Notes: a model not told the origin generated them from the letters alone. A DNA stretch of 64,000 nucleotides from Paludibacteraceae bacterium (GCA_017439235.1 JAFSJN010000017.1:1-64000); one strand, 5' to 3'; positions 1 through 7,867 are shown, counted from the first letter of the stretch. Program-made: numbers and translations.

Positions 1-2
1 GG

Positions 3-131
3 GGCGCATTGATGGGCGTCATCGGAATGATCATCGCTTTGCCGCTTACCACACTCGGTATCTCGTGTTACAAACACTACGTACTCCACGAACCTTTCAT
101 GTCCGAACAAATAGAAACAGCGAAAGTATGA
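3..131 (+). CDS. AI-2E family transporter (YdiK/PerM type), C-terminal end only
   Basis: This is the last 42 residues of a gene that enters from the left edge, in frame 3, ending at TGA 129-131. The peptide is one hydrophobic helix (GVIGMIIALPLTTLG) followed by a short polar cytoplasmic tail. The pattern 'ALxGVIGMIIALPLT' is characteristic of the last membrane segment of AI-2E/PerM family exporters. Only the end is visible, so the substrate cannot be judged. The stop overlaps the next start (ATGA), which suggests a shared transcript with the nitroreductase. Family assignment is moderate because it rests on one helix. Confidence 0.6.
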   Translation, partial: GALMGVIGMIIALPLTTLGISCYKHYVLHEPFMSEQIETAKV

Positions 132-712
132 AAAAACTAATCATCCTTGCATTAGCAGCAATTGGATTTGCTGCATGCAGTAATCACCCCGTTCAACAGA
201 ACAAGTCATTCATGGATTTAGCACGGCAGCGCTTTGCGGTGCGTGAGTATGCTCAGACACCTGTGGAGCAAGCTAAACTGGATTCGATCCTCGAAGCCGG
301 ACGTCTCGCTCCGACAGCCAAGAATGTGCAACCGCAGCATATCTACGTGCTGCAAAGTCCTGAGGCGATTGCCAAGATCAACGAACTGACCCGTTGTGCA
401 TATGGTGCACCGGTGGTGTTCCTCGTGTGCTACGACACCGATCTCGTATGGACCAAAGAAGATGGTACGAACTCCGGCGACATGGATTGCTCGATCGTTG
501 GTACGCACATGATGATGGAAGCTACCGAACTCGGACTCGGCACTTGCTGGGTCAAATGGTTCGATCCGGCCGAAGTAGCAGCCGCTTTCGAGTTACCGGC
601 TAACCACAAGCCATCTTTCCTGATGCCGTGCGGCTATGCCTCCGAGAATGCCAAACCGAGTGACCATCACTTCTCCCGCAAGCCCCTCAGCGAAACCGTA
701 ACGTATAAATAA
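128..712 (+). CDS. Nitroreductase-family lipoprotein
   Basis: This 194-aa protein starts at ATG 128, which overlaps the upstream stop as ATGA; an in-frame start at 65 would extend into the upstream gene and lose the signal peptide. Residues 1-17 form a lipoprotein signal (KKLIILALAAIGFAAC, lipobox Cys17). The rest is a short nitroreductase fold: FMDLARQRFAVREY near the start, GRLAPTAKNVQPQH as the flavin-binding segment, and a GLGTCWVKWF stretch. Family members bind FMN and reduce nitro compounds, quinones or flavins with NAD(P)H. An export signal on this fold is common in Bacteroidales but the partner and electron donor outside the cytoplasm are unknown. A glutathione peroxidase follows 13 bp later, so a redox-stress operon is plausible. 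Confidence 0.85.
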   Translation: MKKLIILALAAIGFAACSNHPVQQNKSFMDLARQRFAVREYAQTPVEQAKLDSILEAGRLAPTAKNVQPQHIYVLQSPEAIAKINELTRCAYGAPVVFLVCYDTDLVWTKEDGTNSGDMDCSIVGTHMMMEATELGLGTCWVKWFDPAEVAAAFELPANHKPSFLMPCGYASENAKPSDHHFSRKPLSETVTYK

Positions 713-725
713 AGACACATTCATT

Positions 726-1274
726 ATGGCAACAATTTATGATTTCAAAGTCCTCTCCAATAGGGGAAAAGAAGTAAATCTTGCAGATTATCAAGGTCAA
801 GTAATTCTTATCGTCAACACCGCCTCCAAGTGTGGTTTCACACCGCAGTACGACGGTCTTGAGGCGCTCTACAAGAAATATAAAGACCAGGGCTTCGTTA
901 TCCTTGGCTTCCCCTGCGACCAGTTCGCTAACCAGGAGCCGGGCAGCGATGAGCAAATCGAAGAGTTCTGCCGTCTCAACCACGGTGTAACCTTCCCGCT
1001 CATGGCAAAAAGCGATGTCAACGGGGCGAATGCGAATCCTATCTTTGAGTATCTCAAGGCACAAGCTCCAACTGAGGAATACAAAGGGCTCAAAGCGAAA
1101 GCCACCCACGCCATGCTTAAGCGCATCAGCAAGAGTGTGGAGAAAAAGAGCGATATCCTTTGGAACTTCACGAAGTTCCTCGTTTCCAAGGATGGCAAAA
1201 CCGTTCAACGCTTTGCACCGGTAGCCGAACCGAAGGACTTTGAGGCAAACATCGTCGCTGAATTGGCAAAATAA
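726..1274 (+). CDS. Glutathione peroxidase family protein (thiol peroxidase)
   Basis: This 182-aa protein reduces peroxides. Landmarks are NTASKCGFTPQY (peroxidatic Cys36, where some relatives have selenocysteine), LGFPCDQF near residue 60, and DILWNFTKFLV, which supplies the active-site Trp and Asn. No signal peptide is visible, so it is expected to be cytoplasmic. Bacteroidales generally lack glutathione, and enzymes of this type usually draw electrons from thioredoxin; that is family knowledge, not visible here. It lies 13 bp after the nitroreductase and 20 bp before a small winged-helix gene on the same strand. The full family length is present. Confidence 0.93.
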   Translation: MATIYDFKVLSNRGKEVNLADYQGQVILIVNTASKCGFTPQYDGLEALYKKYKDQGFVILGFPCDQFANQEPGSDEQIEEFCRLNHGVTFPLMAKSDVNGANANPIFEYLKAQAPTEEYKGLKAKATHAMLKRISKSVEKKSDILWNFTKFLVSKDGKTVQRFAPVAEPKDFEANIVAELAK

Positions 1275-1294
1275 CAATAAATCTATTTAACATC

Positions 1295-1468
1295 ATGAAA
1301 GAGCAAGTATTGAAAGCCATGCGTGAGTTCGGGCAGCCCGTCAACGCAGGCAAAATCGCGGAGATCACCGGCATCGACCGCAAGGAAGTGGACAAAGCGT
1401 TTGCAGAACTGAAGAAGGAAGGTGCAATTATCTCTCCGGTTCGTTGCAAATGGGCTCCGGCTAAGTAA
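1295..1468 (+). CDS. Small winged-helix DNA-binding protein (57 aa)
   Basis: A 57-residue ORF starts at ATG 1295 with an A-rich leader and ends at TAA 1466-1468. The sequence reads as one winged helix: VLKAMREFGQPVNAGKIAEI, then a recognition helix (IDRKEVDKAFAELKKEG) and a wing ending SPVRCKWAPAK. Very similar stand-alone mini-regulators occur in Bacteroidales and methanogens; no target is known to me. The single Cys near the C-terminus (PVRCKW) appears to be a family feature and could be a metal or redox sensor, which is inference. The stop shares bases with the next ATG (TAATG), so it is coupled to the ZIP remnant. Confidence 0.75.
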   Translation: MKEQVLKAMREFGQPVNAGKIAEITGIDRKEVDKAFAELKKEGAIISPVRCKWAPAK

Positions 1469-1635
1469 TGACCACTCTTTTAATAGGTTTACTCATCCCT
1501 CTGTTAGGCACAATGCTCGGGGCCGCGTTCGTGTTCTTTATGAAACGCGACATGCCCGAGCGCCTGCAGAAGGCTTTACTCGGCTTTGCACTTGGCTTCG
1601 TCCTGATGATGGTTCTGGACGTGGTAATGGGATAA
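1468..1635 (+). pseudogene. ZIP-family metal transporter reduced to its two ends (55 aa)
   Basis: The ORF starts in the TAATG overlap and encodes 55 residues. Residues 1-40 match the start of bacterial ZIP zinc transporters (IGLLIPLLGTMLGAAFVFFM, then LQKALLGFA at the beginning of TM2). Residues 41-55 (LGFVLMMVLDVVMG) match the end of the last membrane helix of the same family, usually written GFVLMMVLDVALG. About 200 residues of the middle are absent and the reading frame is intact across the junction. The repeat ggctttgcacttggctt lies at the junction and could have mediated the deletion. A functional transporter is not possible. It is either a real in-frame deletion or an assembly collapse. 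Confidence 0.7.
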
Positions 1636-1650
1636 AAAAAACTCCTCAAA

Positions 1651-1683
1651 TTTAACTTTCTCGGGTTTGCTGCATCTTATAGG
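1651..1683 (+). promoter_or_regulatory. ECF-sigma type promoter upstream of the UGSC gene
   Basis: The block begins TTTAACTTT (ECF -35, AAC core) and ends TGCATCTTATAGG (-10 region). It matches position for position, 28 of 33 bases with no gap, the block at 7970-8002 in front of the ECF sigma operon. Seven-base inverted arms GTTTGCT (1665-1671) and AGCAAAC (1688-1694) flank the -10. The start codon at 1712 lies 28 bp downstream. Confidence 0.65.
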
Positions 1684-1711
1684 TGTGAGCAAACATTAAA
1701 TATATCCGTAT

Positions 1712-3829
1712 ATGAGAAGAAACGCTTTTATCTTTCAACTTTTGACTTTTGGCTTGCTGATGCTGAGTATTCCGAGTTTCGGACGCGTCATCTGTGACAC
1801 GACTTGTCATGCGCCCGAAGATGAGTTCCGCAATTTTGCTGTCGTATCGCCCGTCGGGCGCAGTATGGTGACGCATATCGAGCAAGCACCGCGTCTGACG
1901 ACCCTTGATAACAAAACCATCGCCATCGTCGGTGTCAGTTTTATGGCGCATGTAACACACCCCGAACTGAAACGTATCATTGAAGAGAACTACTCGAACG
2001 TGACCGTTCTCCTGACTGATGTGATGGGTTATGCGGGTCCGTACGCCGGTATGGGTATCGATCGTCAGCAAGCGAAAGAGTTCAAGCAGAAACTGATAGA
2101 TTATCACGTAGATGCAGTTATCTGCGGCAACGGCGGTTGCGGTATCTGCACACCCAAAGAGACAGGTTCCGCGATTGCAGCGGAGTACCTCGGCATCCCG
2201 GCCGTCGTGGTGGCAGGACCGGGTTTTACCGACCAAGCCAAATACACGGCGTATAACAACGGCGTAGCTGTTCTGCGTACCGCCGAGTACCCGGGTGCTT
2301 TTGCCACGCACACCGAGCAGCAATTGATTGACAATACCCGCAATGTCACCTGGCCGCAAATCCTTGCCGGACTCACTACGCCGATCACGCAAGCGGAGAT
2401 AGACGCCGCCAAGAATGCCGACCACGGCGACTTGCGCGACGATGTGTTCTGGGGTGACATCCGCAAGATCGATTCATTCTTTGTATCCATGCAATGGTCG
2501 GACGGTCTGCCGTTCGTGCCGCCCACATACGAAGAGGCGAACCGTTACCTCGAGTACTGCGATTACGCTTGGCATGAGACGGTGGTTGTCATGCCCGGCG
2601 CGTACCGCAACATCACCGCTTGGCACGTAGCCGTCAACGCCATCATGGCGGGCTGCAAACCCGAATACATGCCGCTGCTCATCGCCATGACCAAAGCGAT
2701 GGCGGGTCCTGAGTTCCGCCGCACACTCCTCTCCACGCATGCTTGGGCGCCGTACTGCATTATCAACGGTCCTATGGCACGCCAACTTGGTATAGATAAC
2801 GGACAGGGACAGATCAACGAACAGGCGAACATGTGTATCGGTCGCTTCCTCAACCTTGCTATTATGAATATGATGGGTTATTACGTCAAGTCCAACCGCA
2901 TGGGTACATTCGGATACCCGATGGCATGGTGTATTCTCGAAGACGATGCCGCCTGTCAGCGCGTAGGATGGGAGCCTTACCATGTGCAGCGCGGTCTCGG
3001 CATCAACGAATCGGCAGTTACCGTCACATCGGCACTCCTCTGGGGTAATAACATGGCTGTCTCAACACAAGACCCGCAGAAGATCATGCAACTTATTGCA
3101 TGGGACATCTCCCAACGCGGTCAGTGTGCCTTAGGCAGCAGCCAGCAGTTCACGCCGCGAACCATCCTGATTACCGAACCGACGGCGCGTATCCTCGCTA
3201 CCGAATACGAGACGTTGGACGAACTGGAAGACAGCCTTATCGTCTGGTCGCGCCGACCGGTTAAAGAACGTGCTTTTGCCAACCTCTACGCCAATACCGG
3301 CGGTCAGAAAGATTACACGATGAACCAATACACGCGCTGGATTGAGCAATCCGAAGGCGGTGCTACAACCACCACTCCGCCTTGGTACGACCGTGCGGAA
3401 GCGACTCAAAAGACCGTGCCCTGTATGCGCAAAGACTCCACTATCTTCATCATCACCGGCGACACGGCGCGTAACAAAGTGCAAGTGATGCCAGGCGGTA
3501 ATTTCTCCACCGCTGCTGTTGAAGTACCCGCCAAATGGGACTCGATTATGGCAGCCAAAGGCTATCCGACGCTCGAATCCATGTACCTCCCCGACTCCGG
3601 TGGCACAGCAACCGCGGCTCCTGTAGTCTCCGCTAATGGCAGTCCTGTTTCTTTCAACGGCAGAGAGATTGTCAACTCCGAGCACAAGAAAATAGCCATC
3701 TACGACGCCTCCGGCAAGATGGTCGGTCGTTCCAACACCCATTTCAGTATGCGTTCCCTTCCTTCCGGCGTCTATATGGTCTATGTCGCCGGCTACAAAG
3801 GCGTCGCCTGCAAAGTAGTCAAGAACTGA
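1712..3829 (+). CDS. Secreted UGSC-family redox protein with T9SS-like C-terminal domain
   Basis: A 705-aa exported protein. Residues 1-24 are a signal peptide. Residues ~60-230 look like a UGSC-family domain, named for a Sec-Gly-Ser-Cys motif; here the equivalent loop is GNGGCGICT with CGIC at 143-146, so both redox positions are Cys and no Sec codon is used. Residues ~245-600 resemble the large domain that accompanies UGSC proteins (SDGLPFVPPT, then AINAIMAGCKPEYMPL-like sequence and a GINES region). Residues ~640-705 end in a beta-sandwich tail (IAIYDASGKMVGRS, LPSGVYMVYV) of the T9SS type. The biochemical reaction of the family is not established. The N-terminal DNA for FQLLTFGLL contains a 'caacttttgactttt' low-complexity repeat. 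Regulation by the ECF factor at 8521 is inferred from the shared promoter. Confidence 0.75.
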   Translation: MRRNAFIFQLLTFGLLMLSIPSFGRVICDTTCHAPEDEFRNFAVVSPVGRSMVTHIEQAPRLTTLDNKTIAIVGVSFMAHVTHPELKRIIEENYSNVTVLLTDVMGYAGPYAGMGIDRQQAKEFKQKLIDYHVDAVICGNGGCGICTPKETGSAIAAEYLGIPAVVVAGPGFTDQAKYTAYNNGVAVLRTAEYPGAFATHTEQQLIDNTRNVTWPQILAGLTTPITQAEIDAAKNADHGDLRDDVFWGDIRKIDSFFVSMQWSDGLPFVPPTYEEANRYLEYCDYAWHETVVVMPGAYRNITAWHVAVNAIMAGCKPEYMPLLIAMTKAMAGPEFRRTLLSTHAWAPYCIINGPMARQLGIDNGQGQINEQANMCIGRFLNLAIMNMMGYYVKSNRMGTFGYPMAWCILEDDAACQRVGWEPYHVQRGLGINESAVTVTSALLWGNNMAVSTQDPQKIMQLIAWDISQRGQCALGSSQQFTPRTILITEPTARILATEYETLDELEDSLIVWSRRPVKERAFANLYANTGGQKDYTMNQYTRWIEQSEGGATTTTPPWYDRAEATQKTVPCMRKDSTIFIITGDTARNKVQVMPGGNFSTAAVEVPAKWDSIMAAKGYPTLESMYLPDSGGTATAAPVVSANGSPVSFNGREIVNSEHKKIAIYDASGKMVGRSNTHFSMRSLPSGVYMVYVAGYKGVACKVVKN

Positions 3830-3893
3830 ACTGCAAACTGAACCAAAATAAAACTAAAACTGAACCCAAAAACATAAATTCCAAAGAAAATGG

Positions 3894-3932
3894 CATACAA
3901 ATTTGCGTATGACATTTTTTTGTGTAACTTTG
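3894..3932 (+). promoter_or_regulatory. Hairpin plus sigma-ABfr promoter (TTTG-19-TAACTTTG)
   Basis: TTTG at 3902-3905 and TAACTTTG at 3925-3932 are separated by 19 bp. An imperfect hairpin (AATGGCATAC pairing with GTATGACATT, then a T run) overlaps the -33 box, so it may also terminate the UGSC transcript. Between 3830 and 3893 there is an AACTGAAC-type low-complexity repeat. Confidence 0.6.
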
Positions 3933-3984
3933 CAGCCGAAAGTTGCAAAGACAACTAAACAGGATAACAACCCCGATTTTAATT

Positions 3985-4122
3985 ATGGCGAATTCGCCAC
4001 AATTAGAAATAATGCAGGTCTTAGAATGTGGAAAGCAAGCGTATATTGAAAGGATAAAATCATCGTCCCCTCTCCGAGACATTATAGATGGAGCAATGTA
4101 TCTGCCAAACTTGACCGATTAA
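3985..4122 (+). CDS. Short hypothetical ORF (45 aa) in duplicated leader
   Basis: ATG 3985 to TAA 4120-4122, about 50 bp downstream of a good promoter. The product is a 45-residue hydrophilic peptide (MANSPQLEIMQVLECGKQ...) that I do not recognise. Its last ~20 codons fall inside the first copy of a ~90-bp repeat that recurs at 4480-4569, where the same DNA is out of frame. It may be a leader peptide, a broken gene or chance. Confidence 0.3.
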   Translation: MANSPQLEIMQVLECGKQAYIERIKSSSPLRDIIDGAMYLPNLTD

Positions 4123-4152
4123 AAACAACATTAAACAACATTACCGCCTATG
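4064..4152 (+). repeat. Direct repeat copy A (leader of DUF1016 gene)
   Basis: It begins CGTCCCCTCTCCGAGAC and runs to the ATG of the DUF1016 fragment. It matches copy B (4480-4569) at roughly 80% over ~88 bp, including GGAGCAATGTATC, CTTGACCGAT and ACCGCCTATG. Both copies place an ATG at the same distance (86 and 87 bp) from the first base. Confidence 0.75.
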
Positions 4153-4500
4153 ACAAAGGCCAATATACAACCGGCTCAACCCATCAGTGAGCAGTTCGTG
4201 GCTGAGATACGCCAGATTATCCGGCAAGCGCAGCAGAACGCAGTACGCAGTGTGGATTTCTGCCGTGTGCAGATGTATTGGAATCTGGGCAAACGAATCC
4301 TTGAAGAAGAACAGCAAGGCAAGGCGCGTGCCGAGTATGGATCGTATTTGATTAAGGACCTCGCACAACGCATTGAACCGGAATATGGCAGTGGTTTTGG
4401 AGAACGACAACTCAAATTCTGCCGGCAGTTTTATCGCGAATATCCAATTGTGAACACACTGCGTTCCCAATCCAGATACCGTCCCCTCTCCGAGACGTAA
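4150..4500 (+). pseudogene. DUF1016 (YhcG-like) N-terminal domain, truncated
   Basis: The 116-aa product matches the N-terminal domain of DUF1016/YhcG proteins (FVAEIRQIIRQAQQNAV, then VQMYWNLGKRILEEEQQGK, RAEYGSYLIKDLAQRIEPEYGSGFGERQL, FCRQFYREYPIVNTLRSQ). In intact members this leads into a PDDEXK nuclease-type domain of over 200 residues. Here homology stops abruptly at LRSQ and is replaced by SRYRPLSET, which is the start of repeat copy B read in this frame. The nuclease half is missing, so this is a remnant. Intact homologues are typical of mobile or defence-associated accessory DNA in Bacteroidota. Confidence 0.75.
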
Positions 4501-4569
4501 AAGAGGGAGCAATGTATCGGCCAATCTTGACCGATAAAAAAATATCAAATCAACCAACCACCGCCTATG
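4480..4569 (+). repeat. Direct repeat copy B, ending in an aborted start
   Basis: This is the second copy of the leader at 4064-4152. It also ends CCGCCTATG, but the frame that follows is ATG GCA TAA, so no protein follows. CCCTCT and AGAGGG inside this copy can pair. The arrangement suggests a former tandem pair of related genes, both now broken. Confidence 0.7.
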
Positions 4570-4636
4570 GCATAAAACAACAGACAAACAACATACATAA
4601 ATAAAGCGTAATAAGCCGAAAAGCTATAAAAATACA

Positions 4637-4684
4637 AAAAATGGCACTTTTATTTGCAAGTGTCATTTTTTTTGTGTAATTTTG
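4637..4684 (+). promoter_or_regulatory. Bidirectional terminator-like hairpin overlapping a promoter
   Basis: AATGGCACTT and AAGTGTCATT pair (9 of 10) with A and T runs on the two sides. The promoter TTTG (4653-4656), 20 bp, TAATTTTG (4677-4684) overlaps the right half. No convincing gene follows before the terminator at 4977-5010. Confidence 0.5.
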
Positions 4685-4976
4685 CTGCGCAAAATGAATC
4701 GTGCCCTTGTGGCTAAGAAAGTTTTGCTGTATTTAGTTCACGCCGAGGGTATATGTCTTTCGGGTGGGGGTAAATACAGGACATATTGAAAAAGGCGTCT
4801 TACGCGCTTTGTTTTGGCTTCTCAGAATCTGGTAAATTCACAAATAATCCAAAACATTGCAGCACAAGATGCTCATTGGTATGTAAATAATGTACGCGCA
4901 TAGTGCGCGCATTTATACATACGGCGTGGGCTTCAGTGTTGTTGTTTGGATTAGAAGGCAATACCAGAGCCTTGAG

Positions 4977-5010
4977 AAGCGGAACAGCAAGATTGCAGTC
5001 CCGCTTTTTT
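4977..5010 (+). terminator. Rho-independent terminator
   Basis: AAGCGGAACAGCAA pairs with TTGCAGTCCCGCTT (12 of 14) around a GA loop and runs into six T residues. It is correctly oriented for a + strand transcript starting near 4690. Confidence 0.65.
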
Positions 5011-5180
5011 GTGTATGTATATACCCTCGAGATTGTCTCGACATAGTACCGATTCGATTCTCTCTCGTTAGTGTCTCGCCAGTCTGATTTGGACAAATAT
5101 AGGAGTCAAAAAAAATAAAATATAAACGGAGAATGCCGAAAATCCGATAAAGAGTAGGCGAAACTAAAATCTAAATTAAC

Positions 5181-5948
5181 ATGTTAAACAAATTTACTCC
5201 AGATGTGTGTAAACGTTTAGAGTATTACGTTTACCGTCTCATTGATCCTCGTACAGGGCAGACGTTTTATGTAGGAAAAGGCAAAAATAATAGAGTCTTT
5301 GCTCACGCTCATGACGCCCTGAAAGACTACGAAGGTCAAAATTACTTCATCCAAGAAGAAGACGATGACCTTTCTGCAAAAGTCAAACAGATTCGCAGTA
5401 TTCATGATGCCGGTTTGGAGGTAATCATGGTTATTCATCGTTGGGGATTAGATGAAGAGACTGCTTACGAAGTAGAAGCTGCCCTTATTGAGGCTTATGC
5501 AGGTTTGACTAATCAACAATTAGGTCACGGAAGTAGCCGAGGAGTATCAAATGTGCAAACAATTCAGCACGTATTAAGTTTAGAGGAATTTGATGATTCC
5601 AATGCACTTGATAATGAGTATATGATTATCAAAATCAAACAAGAGTTCCTTGATTTACATGGCGGAGACATCTATGCTACAGCGCGTAGCGCTTGGGCTG
5701 TGAATCCTCAAAGAGCGCAAGCATGTAAATATATTCTTGTAAGTTTATATGGCGAAGTTGTCGCTATTTTCAAGAATGCGCGATGGACACCATGTCCAAC
5801 CGTGGCAGGTAGATATGAGTTTGATGCAGAACCTGCTGATCCTATAGTTGATGCCAGCATTATTAATCGTTATCTGCACAAACTTTTGCCGGAACGATAT
5901 ATGAAGAAAGGAGTCCAATCACCTTTCTTATATCAATCAAAGAAATAA
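5181..5948 (+). CDS. GIY-YIG nuclease-domain protein (COG3680/LEM-3-like)
   Basis: A 255-aa protein. Residues ~14-110 form a GIY-YIG domain: YYVYRLIDPRTGQTFYVGKGK contains the two beta strands of the motif, and EVEAALIEAYAGLTNQQLGHGS carries the metal-binding Glu in the characteristic place for the COG3680/LEM-3-like subgroup. The C-terminal half (residues ~125-255) is a separate domain with HGGDIYATARSAWAVNPQRAQ, seen in this subgroup and of unknown function. Enzymes of this fold cut DNA with one divalent metal. Base composition is AT-richer than the core genes nearby, and it sits next to other accessory genes, suggesting transfer. Biological role unknown. Confidence 0.8.
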   Translation: MLNKFTPDVCKRLEYYVYRLIDPRTGQTFYVGKGKNNRVFAHAHDALKDYEGQNYFIQEEDDDLSAKVKQIRSIHDAGLEVIMVIHRWGLDEETAYEVEAALIEAYAGLTNQQLGHGSSRGVSNVQTIQHVLSLEEFDDSNALDNEYMIIKIKQEFLDLHGGDIYATARSAWAVNPQRAQACKYILVSLYGEVVAIFKNARWTPCPTVAGRYEFDAEPADPIVDASIINRYLHKLLPERYMKKGVQSPFLYQSKK

Positions 5949-5973
5949 TTAACTTTTAAAATTGTATATCATT

Positions 5974-7735
5974 ATGAAAAAGAAAATTTTTACTTTATTA
6001 CTCGCTATTGTAGCAAGTGTAGGATTCGTATTCGCTGAAAGCGGCAGCTGCGGCGATAACCTTACATGGAACTTGACTGGTGGAGTTCTAACCATCAGCG
6101 GCACAGGAGCAATGAATGATTATAATAGTGGCACTAGTGTTCCATGGTACACTTATCGTTCTTCTATAACATCTGCGATTGTGGAGAACGGTGTCACCAG
6201 CATTGGAGATAATGCGTTCTATCAATGCGTCGATTTGACCTCTGTTACGATTCCCAATAGCGTCACAGTCATTGGATATCTTGCTTTCTATGAATGCAGC
6301 AGTTTGACCTCTGTGACGATTCCCAACAGCGTCACAGGGCATTGGAAGTGGTGCTTTCTGTAAGTGCAGCGGTTTGACCTCTGTGACGATTCCCAATAGT
6401 GTCACAAGTATTAGTGAGGGTGCTTTCTCTACTTGCACCGGTTTGACCTCTGTGACGATTGAAGCAGAAACACCGCCGACATTGGGTGGGTCGGGTCCTT
6501 TTAATAGTACCAATATTTGTCCGATATATGTACCTTGTGGCACAATAGATGCATATAAAACGGCATGGTCAAATTATGCTTCTCGGATAAAATATGCTCC
6601 ATTACCATACAAAATAACCACACATGCAGAAAATGGAAATGTTAATATCGCAAGTTTAGGAAATTATACTACTTGCGACACGGAACCTTATTATAAACTG
6701 ACAGCCGTTCCGAACTATGGTTATCATTTCACACAATGGTCAGATGGTTTGAAAGACAATCCGCGTATTTTCCAAATAACCAAAGACACTACATTTACCG
6801 CAGAATTTGCGTATGACCGCGTAGGTACTTGCGGAAAAAACTTTGCACTTACATGGTCGTATGACCACAGTACAAAGGTACTGACCATCGGCAATGCCGG
6901 CGAGTTTACGGAGAACATGCAGTTTGGCGCAGAAGCGCCGGGCGAGATGGAAGAACTGGTTATCGGCAATAACGTCACCGCCATCGGCGCAAATGCTTTT
7001 GCCAACATCAGCACGCTGAAGAAAGTAACCATCGGTGAGTCAGTGAAGACCATCGGCGAGCAAGCGTTCTTTAACTGCGTGAACCTCGAAACAATCTTCA
7101 ACTACCGCCCGACACCTACCAATGCATATAGCACGGCCTTTGACGGAGTGGATAAGTTTGAATGCAAACTGTACGTTCTGACCGGTTCGATTGATATGTA
7201 CAAAGCTGCTGCTGTTTGGCGTGATTTCTACTATACCTATGCCATCGGAGCCGAAGAAACTACCATGACTACGAATGATGTAACGGTAGAACCGCAGGAC
7301 AATGCTGCGACAGTTACATGGCCGACAAGCAACAATGCCGCCACTTATACCATCCAAATTACCAAAGATGGTGTAGTCTTCTGTACGTTGATCTTCAATG
7401 CTAATGGTCAGTTGACAGGTATTGCTTTTGCGCCTTCTCGCGAAGGACAGTCTCATGCTCCTGCGGCTCTTATGACCGCAAACGGCTTGCAGTTTACGGT
7501 AACGGGCTTGAGCAGCGGTACGCAATACGGTTATAACTTAACCGCTAAAGATGCCAATGATCAAACTGTTGCTACCTATTCCGGAGAGTTCACCACGACA
7601 AGCGAAGGTACTGCTACAGGGGTTGAAAATGTACCAAGTGACAATGTACCATGTACAAAGGTTATTCATAACGGACAGATCTACATCCTCCGCGGGGAGA
7701 AGGTGTATACCTTGCAGGGACAAGAGGTAAAATAA
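5974..7735 (+). pseudogene. BspA-type leucine-rich repeat surface protein, frameshifted
   Basis: The first segment (5974-6363) has a signal peptide (KKKIFTLLLAIVASVGFVFA) and BspA/LRR_5 repeats of the type TSVTIPNSVTxIGxxAFxxC. The second (6374-7735) continues the repeats, then a bacterial-repeat domain (HAENGNVNIAS...FTQWSDG), a second LRR pair, an FN3-like domain and a tail KVIHNGQIYILR...QGQEVK. The DNA repeat TTTGACCTCTGTGACGATT recurs at 6234, 6303, 6373 and 6442, giving periods of 69, 70 and 69 bp; the odd unit carries one extra base (AGGGC near 6336-6340). Restoring the frame gives one secreted protein of about 586 residues. Start at ATG 5974; upstream in-frame TTG ignored. The last 25 residues resemble those of the giant protein at 52099, suggesting a common export tail. 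Confidence 0.8.
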
Positions 7736-7781
7736 CCCCTTTCGCTCTCTCGATAACCCGATAACTCGATCTATCGGAACT

Positions 7782-7819
7782 CCTGCCTGCTCCACCACCG
7801 AGCAGGCAGGTTCTTTCTT
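7782..7819 (+). terminator. Rho-independent terminator after the BspA-like gene
   Basis: CCTGCCTGCTC (7782-7792) pairs perfectly with GAGCAGGCAGG (7800-7810) and is followed by TTCTTTCTT. Confidence 0.85.
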
Positions 7820-7867
7820 CGTCTGTTTCGTTCGAAACAATCGTTCGAATGCAATGAGATAAGAAAT

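Larger units (their letters stand above)
4571..5180. other. 610-bp stretch without a recognisable gene
   Basis: It holds the hairpin/promoter at 4637-4684, one copy of a dispersed 24-bp repeat (4697-4720), an imperfect hairpin with arms GTATGTA (4879-4885) and TACATAC (4916-4922) whose tip is GCGCA-tag-TGCGC, and a rho-independent terminator at 4977-5010. Reading frames across it on both strands have no family resemblance. The promoter and terminator bracket about 320 nt that could be a non-coding RNA. Confidence 0.5.

Noticed and set aside
1712-3829. Selenoprotein
   Set aside because: The UGSC-equivalent position is encoded by a Cys codon (CGIC loop), and no in-frame TGA occurs in the gene.
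4064-4569. Insertion sequence or MITE bounded by the direct repeats
   Set aside because: The repeats are leader sequences in the same orientation, without terminal inverted repeats, target duplication or a transposase.
4800-5096. 98-codon minus-strand open frame in the 4.6-5.2 kb gap
   Set aside because: It runs through a rho-independent terminator hairpin and a palindromic stretch and shows no protein-like conservation.
5181-5948. Homing endonuclease within an intron
   Set aside because: The GIY-YIG protein belongs to the free-standing COG3680 type, and the flanks are not halves of a split gene.
6234-6480. CRISPR array in the 69-bp periodic DNA
   Set aside because: The repeats are coding for BspA-type leucine-rich repeats, have no unique spacers and no cas genes are present.
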